From Halicephalobus mephisto (lineage: Eukaryota > Nematoda > Chromadorea > Rhabditida > Panagrolaimidae): DNA of 64,000 nt. Of the stretch, positions 1-11,739 are shown in pieces (position 1 is the stretch's first letter; the number at the start of each line of letters is the position of its first letter). The notes under the pieces were generated by a model that had not been told where the DNA came from, did no database searches, and saw nothing but the letters and a program-made list of their open reading frames with translations. The position numbers and the translations under genes were made by a program. The DNA lies in assembly GCA_009193035.1 (NCBI GenBank), contig SWDT01000054.1:1-64000 (forward strand). The letters run 5' to 3'.

Positions 1-2699
1 AATAGTGATACCTGTGTTCTTCATTTGGAAGACTTGAAATTGACACCTTAATATTGTCAACTGGAAAACATATATTTATAAGAAATTCTTGTCTTTAGTG
101 TACTCGTTGTATGGAAGAACTCGACTTTTCTACATCACAACATGAGAGTAGTTATATACTCTCTAAGACACTCATCCCTATACACCCGATCTCTAAAGAC
201 CACGTCTTTTTCTTATTTTATACCTATTTTACTCAAAACATCTAAAGATGAAGCCATAAACGAGAAACTGTCCAGAAATCTGATTTCATAACTTAATTTT
301 AATTCCTCATTTCTCTTTTCCGCATAGCTGAAACTGATAGTTTTGAGAATTGTTTGGTATCGCTTTTATGTCTGAATACTTAATTATTTCTTAATTTAAT
401 GAACTCAAAGTTAGATGTGAGCCATAACTTTCTAGATTATGGAAAAACACTAGAATAAATCTGTTTTTGCTTTTTTAGTGTGCAATTGTTACATAAAGGC
501 TCTCGTATTCTCCACTGAGGTGATCGTGATCTCTTTAGGACTTTTAATTGAGTATACTTGATGACATTCTGGACAGTTTTTACTTTCATCAAATAATTTC
601 CATTCTGTCTGTTAAATTTCCCATCTTAGAGTTGGATCTTCTCAAGGACTGACTCTGACACTCTGGTCTCACCTCTCAGATGTTATCTGACTGGGCGGAG
701 TATTAGACTTTCTTTCTAAGCATTGAGGGCATAATTTATAATGCAACTAGTGGTTTATTGGAATTATTGTTAAGAAAGTCACCCAATTTCACCTTGATTT
801 CAGTGATAAGTAATTTTATAAACAAATTTTAGACAACACAAATGCAATTTACCGAGGTTTTGATTCGATAAAAAACGACTGAATTCTGATTCGAGTGACA
901 AGTCGACATTTATTAAAAGTGATCTTTTAAATTAAGATTCAAGTTCAGTAAAAAATCAGTAGTTCAATTAGTCAAAATATGCAAATATTGCCTTCAAATT
1001 CGAATTCACTGTTAGAAATGCTTCAATCATCAATAATGTCTTATCAAGTCGGGAATGAAAACAAATACAATAAAGTCAATTATTAGTCAAAAATATTAGT
1101 GATATAATTGAATCGATTAAAGTTCATAATACTAATGTAACAGCTGATAATTCGGAAAACTATGACTTGAGTAGTACAAATAAAAATGAAAATAAAGTCT
1201 CATCAAAAAGTCATAGAAAAAAATTATCAAAGAAAAATAAAGAATTTGTCGATTATTTAGTAGGAAAAAATGATAAATATATACAGGTTCTGGATTTAAG
1301 ACAATTCCTCTCATTCAAAAATAATATTAATAATGAATAATGAAATTTCTTTAAACGTTTCCTTATGACATCTCTTTCAAATCCAATTCAATAAAAATAT
1401 TAATGTTCTTAAAATCAATCAAATCATTGCTAATTTCTATTAATTTTAAATTCATTTTATTTGGCCTATTAGTCACTTCATAATAAATAGAATTTTTGGT
1501 TCTATTTCTATTTCATCAGTAAATCTAAATCTATAAATTGAATTTAACTTCTTTTTGTTAACAACAATTTTCAACTCAATTACATATTATAAAAATATTA
1601 TCAAGTTTATCTTTGTTCTTCTCATTATTATTATTTTGTTCATTTATTTTACTCTTAATCTCTAAATAACCATCCAATTTTATGACCCTTATTTTGTACT
1701 TCTTATGCAAAAACTCTTGTGGAAATGAATATTCAAACGTTGAATCGCTGATGTTAGTTGTAAAGCTAAAATCAAAACTGTTATTTATTAAATAAGAAAA
1801 ATTTTTAATTAATACTCCTCTAAAGTAAAATATATGAGGTACTTTTTGCGATTATCAATGATTTTTTTTTCATTTCAATGAAATTATATTCCTTGGCAAA
1901 GACGATATTATCAAGCACAAATGAGGCACACCTAAAAAAATGACATATTGCTGATCAAACTAATATAACAAGGTTTATTAACATCTCAAAATTGTTATTT
2001 ATGGCTCACTAACAATCTGCATTGAGTACCCAGGACACAGTCGGATGTAGTGAATGTGTCGGATTCAAGTGATCCGAAATAGCAGAGATAATTATATTTT
2101 CATTAAATGTATATTATTTAATTTTGAAATATCTTTGACCCCAAAGGGATGGGGTGGAGAGTAGTCCAGAAATGGCTTATATTATTATTCGTATGGTATA
2201 GTAAATAAGTAGTTGTTTTTAATCGTGAAGGCTAGAGAAAATGGAAAGAGTTCAGCCACAATTATTTCTCAGATTTAAGATGATCGAATATTACTATTTT
2301 CTATTATATTAGTTTCTTGAATTTTTAAAAATAAGAAAAATTGTTACAGGCACAAAATGATGAATTAGGAATCAAGAGTCGAGTGGAAACCAATTCAAAA
2401 AATGCTTTAATTGTAAAATATTTACGTAATCCTCTAGAACTGATAAATTTTAAAGATGAAATTGAATTATTGATTTAACGATTTAAAAAATCAGTGGGTC
2501 TCTTTCTCTTTCCGGCAAAACTTGTGGAACCGTAGACCGAATTTCTCTTTGATCAACTAGGAAGAATTTTGATCATGTAATCGATTCTTTGCGTCCAAGA
2601 CTGTTTTTTTTCCAATTTTCTGCATCTCCTTTTATCGATTTATAGATTGAGTTTTCAGGATGGAAAATACTAATATTAAATTTTAGAAGAGTTCAAATC
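1..2699. other. AT-rich intergenic region, no supported gene
   Basis: No convincing spliced gene was found here. One open frame on the + strand runs from about 1091 to the TAA near 1339 without an ATG. It is rich in Asn, Lys and Ser and could be a decayed exon or chance openness in AT-rich DNA. A segment at 2061-2100 is repeated, slightly diverged, at 3296-3335. A possible 8-codon upstream ORF (ATG about 2660) lies just before the small gene that starts at 2700. Confidence 0.5.
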
Positions 2700-3140
2700 A
2701 TGCCGGTTCTCCACATTGGTATTGAGAACAACATTAATGAGACAATATACATGAGTCATTTTACGACGGATGACAATGATCCCTCTCACGTGAATCATAG
2801 CAACTACAGCGACAAACATTACATCGATCCTATGGATCGTGAAGCAGATGTCTTCAGAATTGGAAACTTTTTTGGGTTTACAGGTTAGTTCATTTTTCTC
2901 AGGACTTACTGGAAAATGAATCCAGGAAGCGCGTCATTGTTTTGTGGTGATATTGAGCTTGGAAAAGTTGAGTTTGTGATGCCCTTTTCTGGTTCCAATC
3001 GCTTCAATGTTCACAGCTTCAACAGAACCGTTAATGGACGTGAATTCAACTTGACTCAGAAGAGCTATACTGTACATATTTTCCATACGTACGTTGAGGA
3101 CAGGTACATTGTCGTCAATTCTACTGCTAACAGAAAATAG
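2700..3140 (+). CDS. Small uncharacterised protein, two exons
   Basis: Exons 2700-2883 and 2926-3140 are joined across a 42-bp intron (donor GTTAGT, acceptor ATCCAG), and both exons are in the same frame after splicing. The product is about 132 residues. It has no obvious signal peptide or membrane segment. The N-terminal half is Asp/His/Asn-rich and the C-terminal half alternates hydrophobic and polar residues as a beta-rich fold would. I do not recognise a family. Support comes from codon-like composition, a canonical minimal-length nematode intron, and an acceptor-like TTTTAG 12 bases upstream of the ATG. It could still be a fragment of a larger gene. Confidence 0.45.
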
Positions 3141-3660
3141 CCATGGATTAAATGACTTTTGTAAATGACCTCAAGTTTGTAACTACTCTGGGTAAAAATA
3201 AAAACATTTGATAATTGTTCATCAAGGCACTGAAATAACTAGTGGAGGGAGTGGGATTTGCTAGGAAATGATGAAATGGGGCTAATGACTGCGCCGGATG
3301 CAAGTGATCAGAAATAGCGGAGATAATTATATTTTTCTCCTTAAATATATAGTGACGGACCACATAAATACCACAGGCCCTCCGGAGGGTGAGTGGAGTG
3401 AGGCAGTGGTATCTTGAATTAGAACGAATGTTTTGGGGCAGATATTGATGATATTGCATCCGATTGGCTACATATTGGCCTTAAATTTGTCGGTAAAATT
3501 CACAAAATTAGGGTGTTATGGTAATTGTGGAATGGTACGGAGATAGGAATGAGCTATAATGAGTATCTATATACTACTACTAAAAACGATAATTTTGATT
3601 ATGATACTATCAACAACAGATTAGCTTTGGAAGCCATCTTCATTTAACAGTCGACGAATT

Positions 3661-4169
3661 TTGAAGTCTTCCATGATCTTCCAGATTTTCGATGATAGGA
3701 AATATTGGAAGCTTCAGTGTAAGATTTTTAGGCAAAAGGATTCGTGCGATAGACATCGAGAATATTCATCCAATTGCAATTATTATGTCAAAAAAATTGA
3801 CTACGGTATTGAGCTGTGGGCAATTTTTCCAAAAATGGGGTTTCCTGGATACTATGAGTTGGTATTATTCGATAATATGAAGGATAGATAATCATACAAT
3901 GATTGTAGATAGATGAATTATTCAAGAAACGAACTTTTGGTGAGATTCAAAAGTAAATCAAATGCGGAGTTTTTATTAACTACAATGAACTCAGAGAAAT
4001 GACTGTAGGGGAATTTCTGGAATTTATCGAAAAAATTGAAGACAGAAAATACCGTGTTTTAGACGTTCCTATTGATTTTTGTTGTAATAAATCAAACGAA
4101 AACTACCAAGGAACAAAGGAGTTTCAAAAATTAAAGACGTTAGAAAACCGACAATTTATTAAAAAGTAG
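3661..4169 (+). pseudogene. Coding-like fragments, possibly one decayed gene
   Basis: Two stretches look coding but do not form a clean model. The first reaches from about 3673 (ATG, MIFQIFDDRKYW) to the TAA near 3891, and includes an aromatic-rich segment (ELWAIFPKMGFPGYYELVLF). The second has an ATG at 3999 and stops at 4169 (57 codons, MTVGEFLEFIEKIEDRKYRV); its frame stays open upstream to a TAA near the GTAAATC at about 3952. The N-terminal part of the first stretch also reads well in another frame, which suggests a frameshift. A diverged member of a fast-evolving nematode family, such as an F-box-associated family, is possible but unproven. Confidence 0.3.
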
Positions 4170-4638
4170 TTCATCTTCTACTTTTCTCACACCAGTCTGA
4201 AATCTCAATATATGGAAATTTCTAGAAATTCGCTTTAGAGCAAGTTCATAGAAACAATAATGTAAAATTTTGATATTTACAAAATTAATATTTAATAAAA
4301 ATTTCTCAAAATTTTAAGAGTTTAATAGAACTTTCTAAATTCTTAAAAATCAAAATTTAAAACATCAAATTTTGTAATTTTTAAAACCTTCGAAAATCCG
4401 TTGCAACGGTTTTAGGATTATCGGAAATTATAAAAATTCCGGAAAATTTCCAACAAAAATAAAAAATATTATGTGAACACCTACGTTAAATTTTGCATTT
4501 ACATTTCAATGTATATTTTTTCTGACTCAATAATCCAGTTCAGAATCATGAGGTTTTATTCAGCAGAAATAATTTCTAAACTCAATCCACGTTTTATCTT
4601 TATGAATAATTTATTAACCGTAATTCCCTCGGTGAAGA

Positions 4639-4646
4639 CTATATAA
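4639..4646 (+). promoter_or_regulatory. TATA box of the cysteine protease gene
   Basis: The sequence ACTATATAAAGG around 4637-4648 is a strong TATA box. It predicts transcription starting near 4670. That places the in-frame ATG at 4655 too far upstream and favours the ATG at 4688 as the true start. Confidence 0.65.
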
Positions 4647-4687
4647 AGGGGTTCATGATCGTGGAAGATACTACAACTTTGACTCCG

Positions 4688-5832
4688 ATGATCTTCCGAA
4701 TTGTGATTCTGATTTCTCTGGCTTGTTTCGTCCGAGCTTGGACGAACAAGGAAGTGGAAGACTTCAAGGGCTTCATGAAGAAGTATGATTTCCGTTTCAA
4801 TAGTGAAACAGAGGAATTCGATCGTCGGATGAAAATCTTCGAGGACAACCTCAAAGCCATAGATGACATAAAAGGAAAGGGTTATGGAGGTCAGTACGGC
4901 ATCAACAAGTTCTCGGCTATGGCTCCCGAGGAATTCCAGCGGATGTTGATACCGATAACCTTTGACCCAAAGGAACACGAAGATAAGATTCCCAAAGTCA
5001 AGCCCGATCGTCGTCCCCGACAGAAAAGACAGAATATTCCAGATTCTTTCGACTACAGAGATTACGGATGGGTCTCTCCAGTCAAAAATCAGGGAGTTTG
5101 TTTTATTTTTATCATTTTTTGGAGAAAATCAGAATTCTATGGAGACTTTCTAGACACTTTTGGAAACACAAACATAAACCAATAATTCTAGAATTCCCCG
5201 AAAACTTAAATCGAGACTATAGTATACTAAAATCCTTTGAGATTGTGTAAATTCCTAGATTTCAGTCTTGTGGCAGCTGCTGGGCCTTTACTGCCGCTGC
5301 CTTGTTTGAATCTAACTACCTGATCTACGGAGGTTACGATATGGACTTCTCCGAACAGTGTCTCGTCGACTGCAATACGAAAAACTTCGGTTGCAACGGT
5401 GGATGGCTCAATTACGCGATCGATTACATCCAGGACTACGGATTAGTGTTAGAAGCTAATTATCCCTATGTTGGAACCCAATCCAACGGAACTTGTTTGA
5501 CTGGTTGTCAAGCTACCTTTAAGAACATGGACTACTGGTTGATTGAGTCTGAAGCCGATATTCCATACTACATCTACCACTTCGGACCCGTTGGATTCTA
5601 CTTCGCCGTTCCCAGTGCCTTCCAGTACTACACCGGAGGGGTCTTCGATGTCGACTATTGTAATAATACAGTCGGTCTTCATGAAGTCACCATTGTTGGG
5701 TACACCCCCGATTACTGGATCGTAAAAAACAGTTGGGGGACGTACTGGGGTGATCAAGGATACGTCTACTACAAGAGAGACAAGAACCTCTGCAGAATCG
5801 AAACGCAATTGATTGCCACATCTATTGCCTAG
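4688..5832 (+). CDS. Papain-family (C1A) cathepsin L-like cysteine protease
   Basis: Exons 4688-5095 and 5266-5832 (intron 5096-5265) encode about 324 residues, the usual length for a preprocathepsin. A signal peptide (MIFRIVILISLACFVRA) is followed by an I29 inhibitor prodomain with an ERFNIN-like helix (RRMKIFEDNLKAI) and NKFSAMAPEEF. The mature domain begins near IPDSFDYRDYG. The catalytic Cys lies in NQGSCGSCWAF, a motif completed across the splice junction. The catalytic His is in LHEVTIVGY and the Asn in IVKNSWGTYWGDQGY. A furin/dibasic stretch (RRPRQKRQ) precedes the mature domain. The protein is probably secreted or lysosomal. The start is chosen because the TATA box sits just upstream and the signal peptide begins there. 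A polyadenylation signal AATAAA is at 5889-5894. The exact subfamily is uncertain. Confidence 0.93.
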
Positions 5833-6767
5833 TCGTCGAACTGTGGTTTTGAATGGGAAATACGTGATTTAAAATAACAAATTATCTTAATAAACAGCAA
5901 TTACAAAAAATATAATTCTAATTAACGACGATTGATTTTTATACAAACTTTGTATAATTGTCCGAGAGATTTGATTCAGGTTAAGGTAGATTTGTTTAAA
6001 AAACTCGAACTAATCTAGATTTCCCGAAATTCTCGATCTAATCTAATAAGAATTAAATTTACGTTACATGTATATCTGAAAATTGTCGAGTAATTTGGAA
6101 TTTGTTCATTTTAAAAACTCTCCAGCACTTCCTAACAGTTACGAATTTTTCAAAAGTAATGAATATTTGTATCAAGAAAATTTCACAATGTTTATTTAAC
6201 TTTTATAATAGGATGATATCCAAATGCATTGTCTTCAGTAAATAACTCGATTTAACGCATAAAGTTTGGATATAAAAGATTTAGAAAAAGCTTTTTCATC
6301 GTCAGTGGTTCTGAATGTATTAATAATAACACTTTCGCCGGATAAAATTACACAAAGAACTGTCTTAACATAAATGCCAGTGTCACATTATCTTTGTTCT
6401 TAATCACCAGCCTTCAAGTATCTTCATGACGTTAAATTTTGTTGAGATTTTAATTGGGGTTAAATACTTCAAACACTGCTAGAACTTATTATGAACTATT
6501 TTCTAAATTAAACAAGGAATAGAAGAATATTATTTTTAAAATATATCCCCAAAATACATTCTTGGTACCTCTTTTTCCTGTGATACAATTGAATCCTTAA
6601 ATTAATAAATGAAATTTTAAATCTGTTACAGTGAATTCTTTCCCTCATTAACTGTCAACTGACGAAAGAAACACAAAATCTGACTTGTTAGAGAATTCCA
6701 ATTAACAGGTCTCCTGGTACTTTTATTCCTTCCCAATAAAAATGTTGCATATTTCAGTTGGGAAAAA
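5833..6767. other. Intergenic AT-rich sequence
   Basis: Apart from the protease 3' UTR with its AATAAA near 5889, no coding or structured feature was recognised here. Confidence 0.5.
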
Positions 6768-6885
6768 GCTAGGAGCACTGGATATTCCCAGGACGTCTCC
6801 GATCCAAGTACTAATCGAGCCCTAGGGCGTTTCACTGGCCAGATCGGACGGGATGGCGTCCTTTCACCCTGGTTTGACCCCTAAC
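6768..6885 (-). rRNA. 5S ribosomal RNA
   Basis: On the minus strand, 118 nt carry the conserved 5S core: CGCCATCCCGTCCGATCTGG, then TTAGTACTTGGATCGGAGAC and CCTGGGAAT. The spacing between GATCTGG and TTAGTACTTGG is 24 nt, the same as I recall for Caenorhabditis 5S. The 5' end (GTTAGGGG) pairs with the 3' end (CTCCTAGC) over 8 bp including G-U wobbles, forming helix I. A run of T follows immediately, as for RNA polymerase III termination. The C-box region is intact, but the A-box region (CCAGTGAAAC) differs from the usual AAGTTAAGC. This may be a functional dispersed copy or a lightly diverged one. No SL RNA gene was found beside it. Confidence 0.85.
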
Positions 6886-8311
6886 GAGAGACAGTATACA
6901 AAACAAGATTACTTTCTTTTTCTAAATACTAATTAAATGATATAATAAAAACTCAAAAAATTTTCATAGAGTAATTAATATTTTTATTATCTATATTTCT
7001 GAAGAAAATTATACTTTGAATTTGACTTTAAAAAAGTATATTTTTTTCAAAAAAAATTTAATCCAGATTTATCATACGATTGTTAATTCTTGTGCCCTTA
7101 GGGACAAATTGGAAATTTTTTTGAAAGGAACCTGAAGGAGATGGAAGATGTAACAAGTTGAAAACTTTGAAACTTTTCTATTTTTATTATTCTTCACATA
7201 TCTTTCACACAGTAGATATTGGAAATGAGTTTTATTGTAGAAAATTTGAACATGAATTTCAAAGACTTTCTGAAAACTACTAGAGAACTCAGTTACAGAT
7301 ATCAATTCCAAACAGTCTCGTTTAATTCTAAAATTCTACAAACTTTCATAAAATTTCGAAAGTTTTCATTTAACTTTGTAACTGTAGAAGTTTGTTGGGA
7401 ACTTGATTTCATTTCCTAGTTCTCCACAAAATTAAGTACTTCACAGTAGAAGAAAATCTAACATAAATTAATTTCATCTTTTTTTAAATTTTTTTGGCAT
7501 CTCCATCAATTGTCTCTAAATGAATCGAATATTGCATTTTATTGAAAAATATGAAATTGACTATTATTACGAAATGTTCAATAATATTGAAATTGATCTA
7601 CTCCCATGACGAAAGGAATTAATATTTGTTGGATCGGCTACCCCATCCTTAGTGGGAAGTGCGACCAACAGAGTGTTTGGTCCCGACAAGATTCCTTCAG
7701 CCCTAACAAGGGAACATACAGTTTCTTTTGACAGGAATCGAACATTAGTTGTGTGTTGAGTTCTGACACAGATTTTTCACTGTATCTGAGGTATTTGTTA
7801 AATAGACTTCTCTACAGTATCCATCTTCTCATCGTTACGCGGGTCATTTGGAGAGGCAAATACAACGCTATCAGAGGAGTAAAACTCAAAAAGAGGAATA
7901 CATGTATCCTAAAAGTGCACATTGATCGTTTCCTCGTCATTCCCAGCACTATTAAAAATATATTAACTATAAAAATTTGTCGACCAGATGAGGTCGAATT
8001 TGTTTCTTTCTAATTACAAAAATGATTATTTTAATTTTTTATAGAAAAATTCTTTTTAAAATTCATTAGTTTCCAACTAATTTTTATATTTTGATTTATA
8101 CAAATCCATCATTATTATTGATAATATAAACAACCCAAAAATCTGATCACCGAGTTTCCGCTGTTTTGAACTTGTACATTTTTGAGAGTTGTTTTGTTTG
8201 AAATTCCTGATTTCGCATATTTACAAAAGTTGATTAAACATATTTTACAATAAACGCTCTGCCTCAGGGCGACTATTGGACAACTGAAAATAAACGTCTG
8301 TACTTTTAACT
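6886..8311. other. Intergenic region with one GC-richer island
   Basis: The stretch 7625-7960 is less AT-rich than its surroundings and contains a small hairpin (GGATCGGCTACCCCATCC near 7632). An 86-codon open frame without an ATG start ends at 8013. I could not assign it to a tRNA, other RNA or protein family. The rest is low-complexity AT-rich DNA. Confidence 0.35.
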
Positions 8312-10293
8312 TTAAACGAGCAAAATTACCCCAAGTACACTGTGAGGAGCACTTTGCATTCCGGTAGAATTAGATTCTTCTCTGGCATTCCTCAAGGAGT
8401 GCATCACGCCCCAGAATGTATGAATTAGAATTTCTTTAAAGGACGGATTTAACCAGGCATACAAGATTGGATTAAACACATTATTCGTCATGGCAATGCT
8501 GAAATTCATTATTTATCAAGTACACTATAATACAAAACGAAAAATTGATTTCTTTAAAAAATTTTCTTGAAATGAATTCTCAGAATTTCAAGCTCAGGTG
8601 TTTACACTAATTTTTCACTGTATTTCAAAATATTCTAGAAATTCATGTGAAATCTGAGAATATTTTCGAATTCTGGAAGATCCCACGAGATTCTAGAAAT
8701 TTCTATGGAATTTTCAAAGCTTCAGAAGCTTCTACACAAAAAGGGCACATTGTATATTATGTATAGTATATATTGAAATAGTTCTAATGTGTCAGACACA
8801 TTGCATATTATATATCAGTATACTAAATACAATATCACTACATTGTATTCAATGTATAGATATATTGAAATAGCTCTAATGTATTAACTACATTGCATAT
8901 TATATATTTATACATTAGAGGTATTTTAATATTCCTTTTTGTGTAGACAGAATCCTGGAATGTTTCAAAAATTTCCAAAGTTAGAGAAAGTTCCAGAAGT
9001 TTCTTGAGATTTCCAAAGATCCTAAGAATTCTCATTAGATTTCTGGAAAGTTCTAGATTTCACAAAATTCTATTTTTTATAAAAGTATAATTAAAAATTA
9101 GTGTTGCTGTTGAGTTACTTCAACAAGGCTTTCTATAATTTTCTAGAATTTTTAAGCTTTTTTGCTTCAGATGTCGGTCCTAAGTTTCTCATGACTCTAG
9201 AATATTCTAGAAAATTTAATTATTCTTTGATTTCCTAATTTCTGACGTACCAATGAGCAATACTGGAAGCAATGTAGGTGTAATTCGTGTTCGTCGAGTG
9301 AAGTATGCTGTCATCATACTCGATAATTAGAGTAATTACGTTCTGAGGCAACCACGAAAGACCAAAGATAAGGACCATAGAAGCCAGAATTGTCGTCACT
9401 CTTCTCTGATTTGAAAGTAATTGTGCTTTTTGTTTGTCTTCAGCAGAAACTTCTTTAAAATTAGAATGTACTGGTGTCTAAAATAAATTAAAATCAAAAG
9501 TTATTAGAAATAATTAAAATACCCCATTTTTTTCAAACTCATTATTTCCAATTCTGGTGGATTCAAGCAATTGTGATCTTTCATCTAATTTTTTTATTTT
9601 AGAATTAGCACGTTCTTTGAGACGAGAAAATATGGCGGAATAACAGCAACTCATGATTGCAAAAGGAATCAGAAATTGACAACACAGAAGAACCAGGGCA
9701 TATCCTCGACGGGCGACCTGGTTCGGCCAGTGTTCTGTGCAAAATTGACCACAGTATCCAGGATAATACTCCAACCTCATGAAGTAGCAGTACGGTAGCG
9801 AGACTAAAGCAGATAAAGTCCAGAGAATCGCGGCTACGAAGATGGCCCCTCGGGGTCGGAGGAGATTAGCATGTGGACGGACGACCAAGTTATAGCGGTC
9901 AATAGCGATAGCAGAAAGACTGAAAGTAGAAACAAACACTGATACAGCTTGAACAAATGGTAGAAGATGACAAATCCCTTGGCCAAAAAACCAATTTTTA
10001 AAAATATTCGTTATTGGAGTTATTGGCACGGACAGAAGACACATAAGGACATCACTCATCGCCAGATTCAGGATGAAAATATTTTGAACAGTTTGGAGAT
10101 GACGATGTCTAAGTGTCAAGAACATCATCGAGATATTCCCAACAAGTCCCAAGAAAAAAATCTGTCCATAAATAATAGCGAATAAAACCATCGCAGTCGT
10201 CGTGTTTGTTGGATCTTTGTAGACTTCGTTGAAATCCACGCATTCTCCTTCATCTCTATTCGACACCAATGTTGTCGAATTGGCAGAAGTCAT
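8312..10293 (-). CDS. Rhodopsin-family GPCR, neuropeptide (NPY/NPR-like) receptor
   Basis: Three exons, 10293-9523, 9477-9251 and 8498-8312, give 394 residues with consistent phases. The introns are 45 and 752 bp. Hallmarks of class A receptors are visible: TM1 with GLVGN, TM2 with NLAMSD, the TM3 end AIAIDRYNLVVRP (DRY), TM6 with GLSWLPQNV (W-x-P), and TM7 with NNVFNPILYAW (NPxxY). Both extracellular cysteines expected for the TM3-ECL2 bridge are present (GQGICHLL and YCGQFCTEHW). The N-terminus has NST and NTT glycosylation sites. The general look is that of nematode neuropeptide Y/F-type receptors (NPR group), but the ligand cannot be named. The ATG sits directly after a TTTTCAG acceptor, so it may be trans-spliced or joined to an upstream exon (see 12783-12974). 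Confidence 0.9.
8731..8947. repeat. Inverted-repeat element inside the GPCR second intron
   Basis: A perfect 14-bp inverted repeat (TCTACACAAAAAGG at 8731-8744 and its complement at 8934-8947) bounds 217 bp. The interior holds two diverged copies of a TGAAATAGnTCTAATGT...ACATTGCATATTATATAT segment. The form is that of a MITE or foldback element. No clear target duplication was identified. Confidence 0.6.
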
Positions 10294-10452
10294 CTGAAAA
10301 TAATATATCTAAAATCATACAATTGTTAAAATCAGAAATACAATAACTACAAAATTATTTCGACACAAATTTTCTAATTTTCAAAATTCTTAATTTCAGA
10401 TAGATTTAGGATTTTTCACTAAATCCTAAAATATCCTGTTGGGGCAGAAACT

Positions 10453-10796
10453 ACACAGACATCCTGAAATCACGACTAACCGAATGGAATCAATACCTAA
10501 GAACTCCTGATTACAATTTTCACATTATTTGATTCTAACTGAATGTAATCAATGGCAGGATTATAATCTAATACAAGATTGATTGTAACTGTATATAATA
10601 AATGTATTTGAATCATATTTGTTCTAGTTAACAAAGTATTGATATATTAATTACACTCAGGTATGATCAATCTTGTATTGGAATACAATCCTATCATTGA
10701 TTACATTCAGTTAGAATCAAATAATGTGAAAATTATAGTCAGGGGTTCTTAGGTATTGGTTATATTCAGTTACCCGTGATTTCAGAATATCTGTGT
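10453..10796. repeat. Long terminal inverted-repeat (foldback/MITE-like) element
   Basis: The left arm starts ACACAGACATCCTGAAATCA and the right arm ends with its near-complement, TGATTTCAGAATATCTGTGT. Complementarity continues inward for roughly 150 bp per arm with scattered mismatches; for example TTTGATTCTAACTGAATGTA in the left arm matches TACATTCAGTTAGAATCAAA in the right arm. Only a short centre is unpaired. No coding capacity is present, so it would be a non-autonomous element. Confidence 0.8.
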
Positions 10797-11739
10797 ATAC
10801 TAAAAAGAAAAGAACCAAAGAAATAGTCTGAATATCAGGAAACGGAGTACTGTAGGGCGTGGGTGAAGTTCTAGGTTGTAGTTGTGTGGGAGATATATAG
10901 CATTTATTATCTCTATTTTATTGTATTAATAAAGATTATTAAAATATTTTTGTTTTTTCTTAAAAGATCCTAAAAAGTTCCACGAAATTCGAGAAAACTA
11001 GAAATTTCTAAAAAAATTAAAGTTTTATAGAATTTTGAAATTTCCAATCTTCCGAAAATTAATAATTTTAAAATTCTAAAAAATTTCGAAAATGTTTTCA
11101 GTATTTTAAAAACTTTTATGAAAATTCAACGTCTTTAAAAAATATTAAAAATTTGTAATTTTCATTTTTAAAATTAAAAATAAAAAAATAAGAAAAATTT
11201 TTATTATTTAAAATTCGAAATAATCATAGTGAATTTTAAAAAATTAATAACATTATTTTTCAAAAATGAGCAAAATTAAAGGAAAATTAAATCATTAAAA
11301 GTAAAACATGACTTTTTTGAGCAGTCCATGAAGACCACTAAACATGGAAATAAGGAATACGTAATTAATCCATCTGGACGAAATTTTCGAAAACGAAAAA
11401 TGGCCGGTTTTCGTTTAGTGACACAAAACCGAAAATTGCTCTTCATATCAGTTTTGGTCAAAATACGAAATGCTTTTTTGAAGCAAGTAATAATGACATG
11501 GCCGAGATTTAATAAACAGTGGTCTTTAAAATTTTCTTCGAATTCGACGAAAATTCAATAAAATATCTGTGAGAATATTTGGAAATGTTTGAAAGAAAAA
11601 ATCCACAAAAAGTTGAAGAATATTTTTCAAATCTTAATGTCATATTTCTCAACCCGAAAAAAGCAAAGAAATCTTAAAAGATAATCCGGATAAAATGGTT
11701 TTTTGTGTAACACTAACATTCAAAAATTACTTTTTATTA

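Noticed and set aside
4655..4687. Earlier in-frame ATG for the cysteine protease
   Set aside because: It lies about 10 bases after the TATA box and would place polar residues before the signal peptide.
7625..7760. Possible tRNA (GTTCGATTCC-like T loop on the minus strand)
   Set aside because: The flanking bases do not form a T stem and no acceptor or anticodon arm could be drawn.
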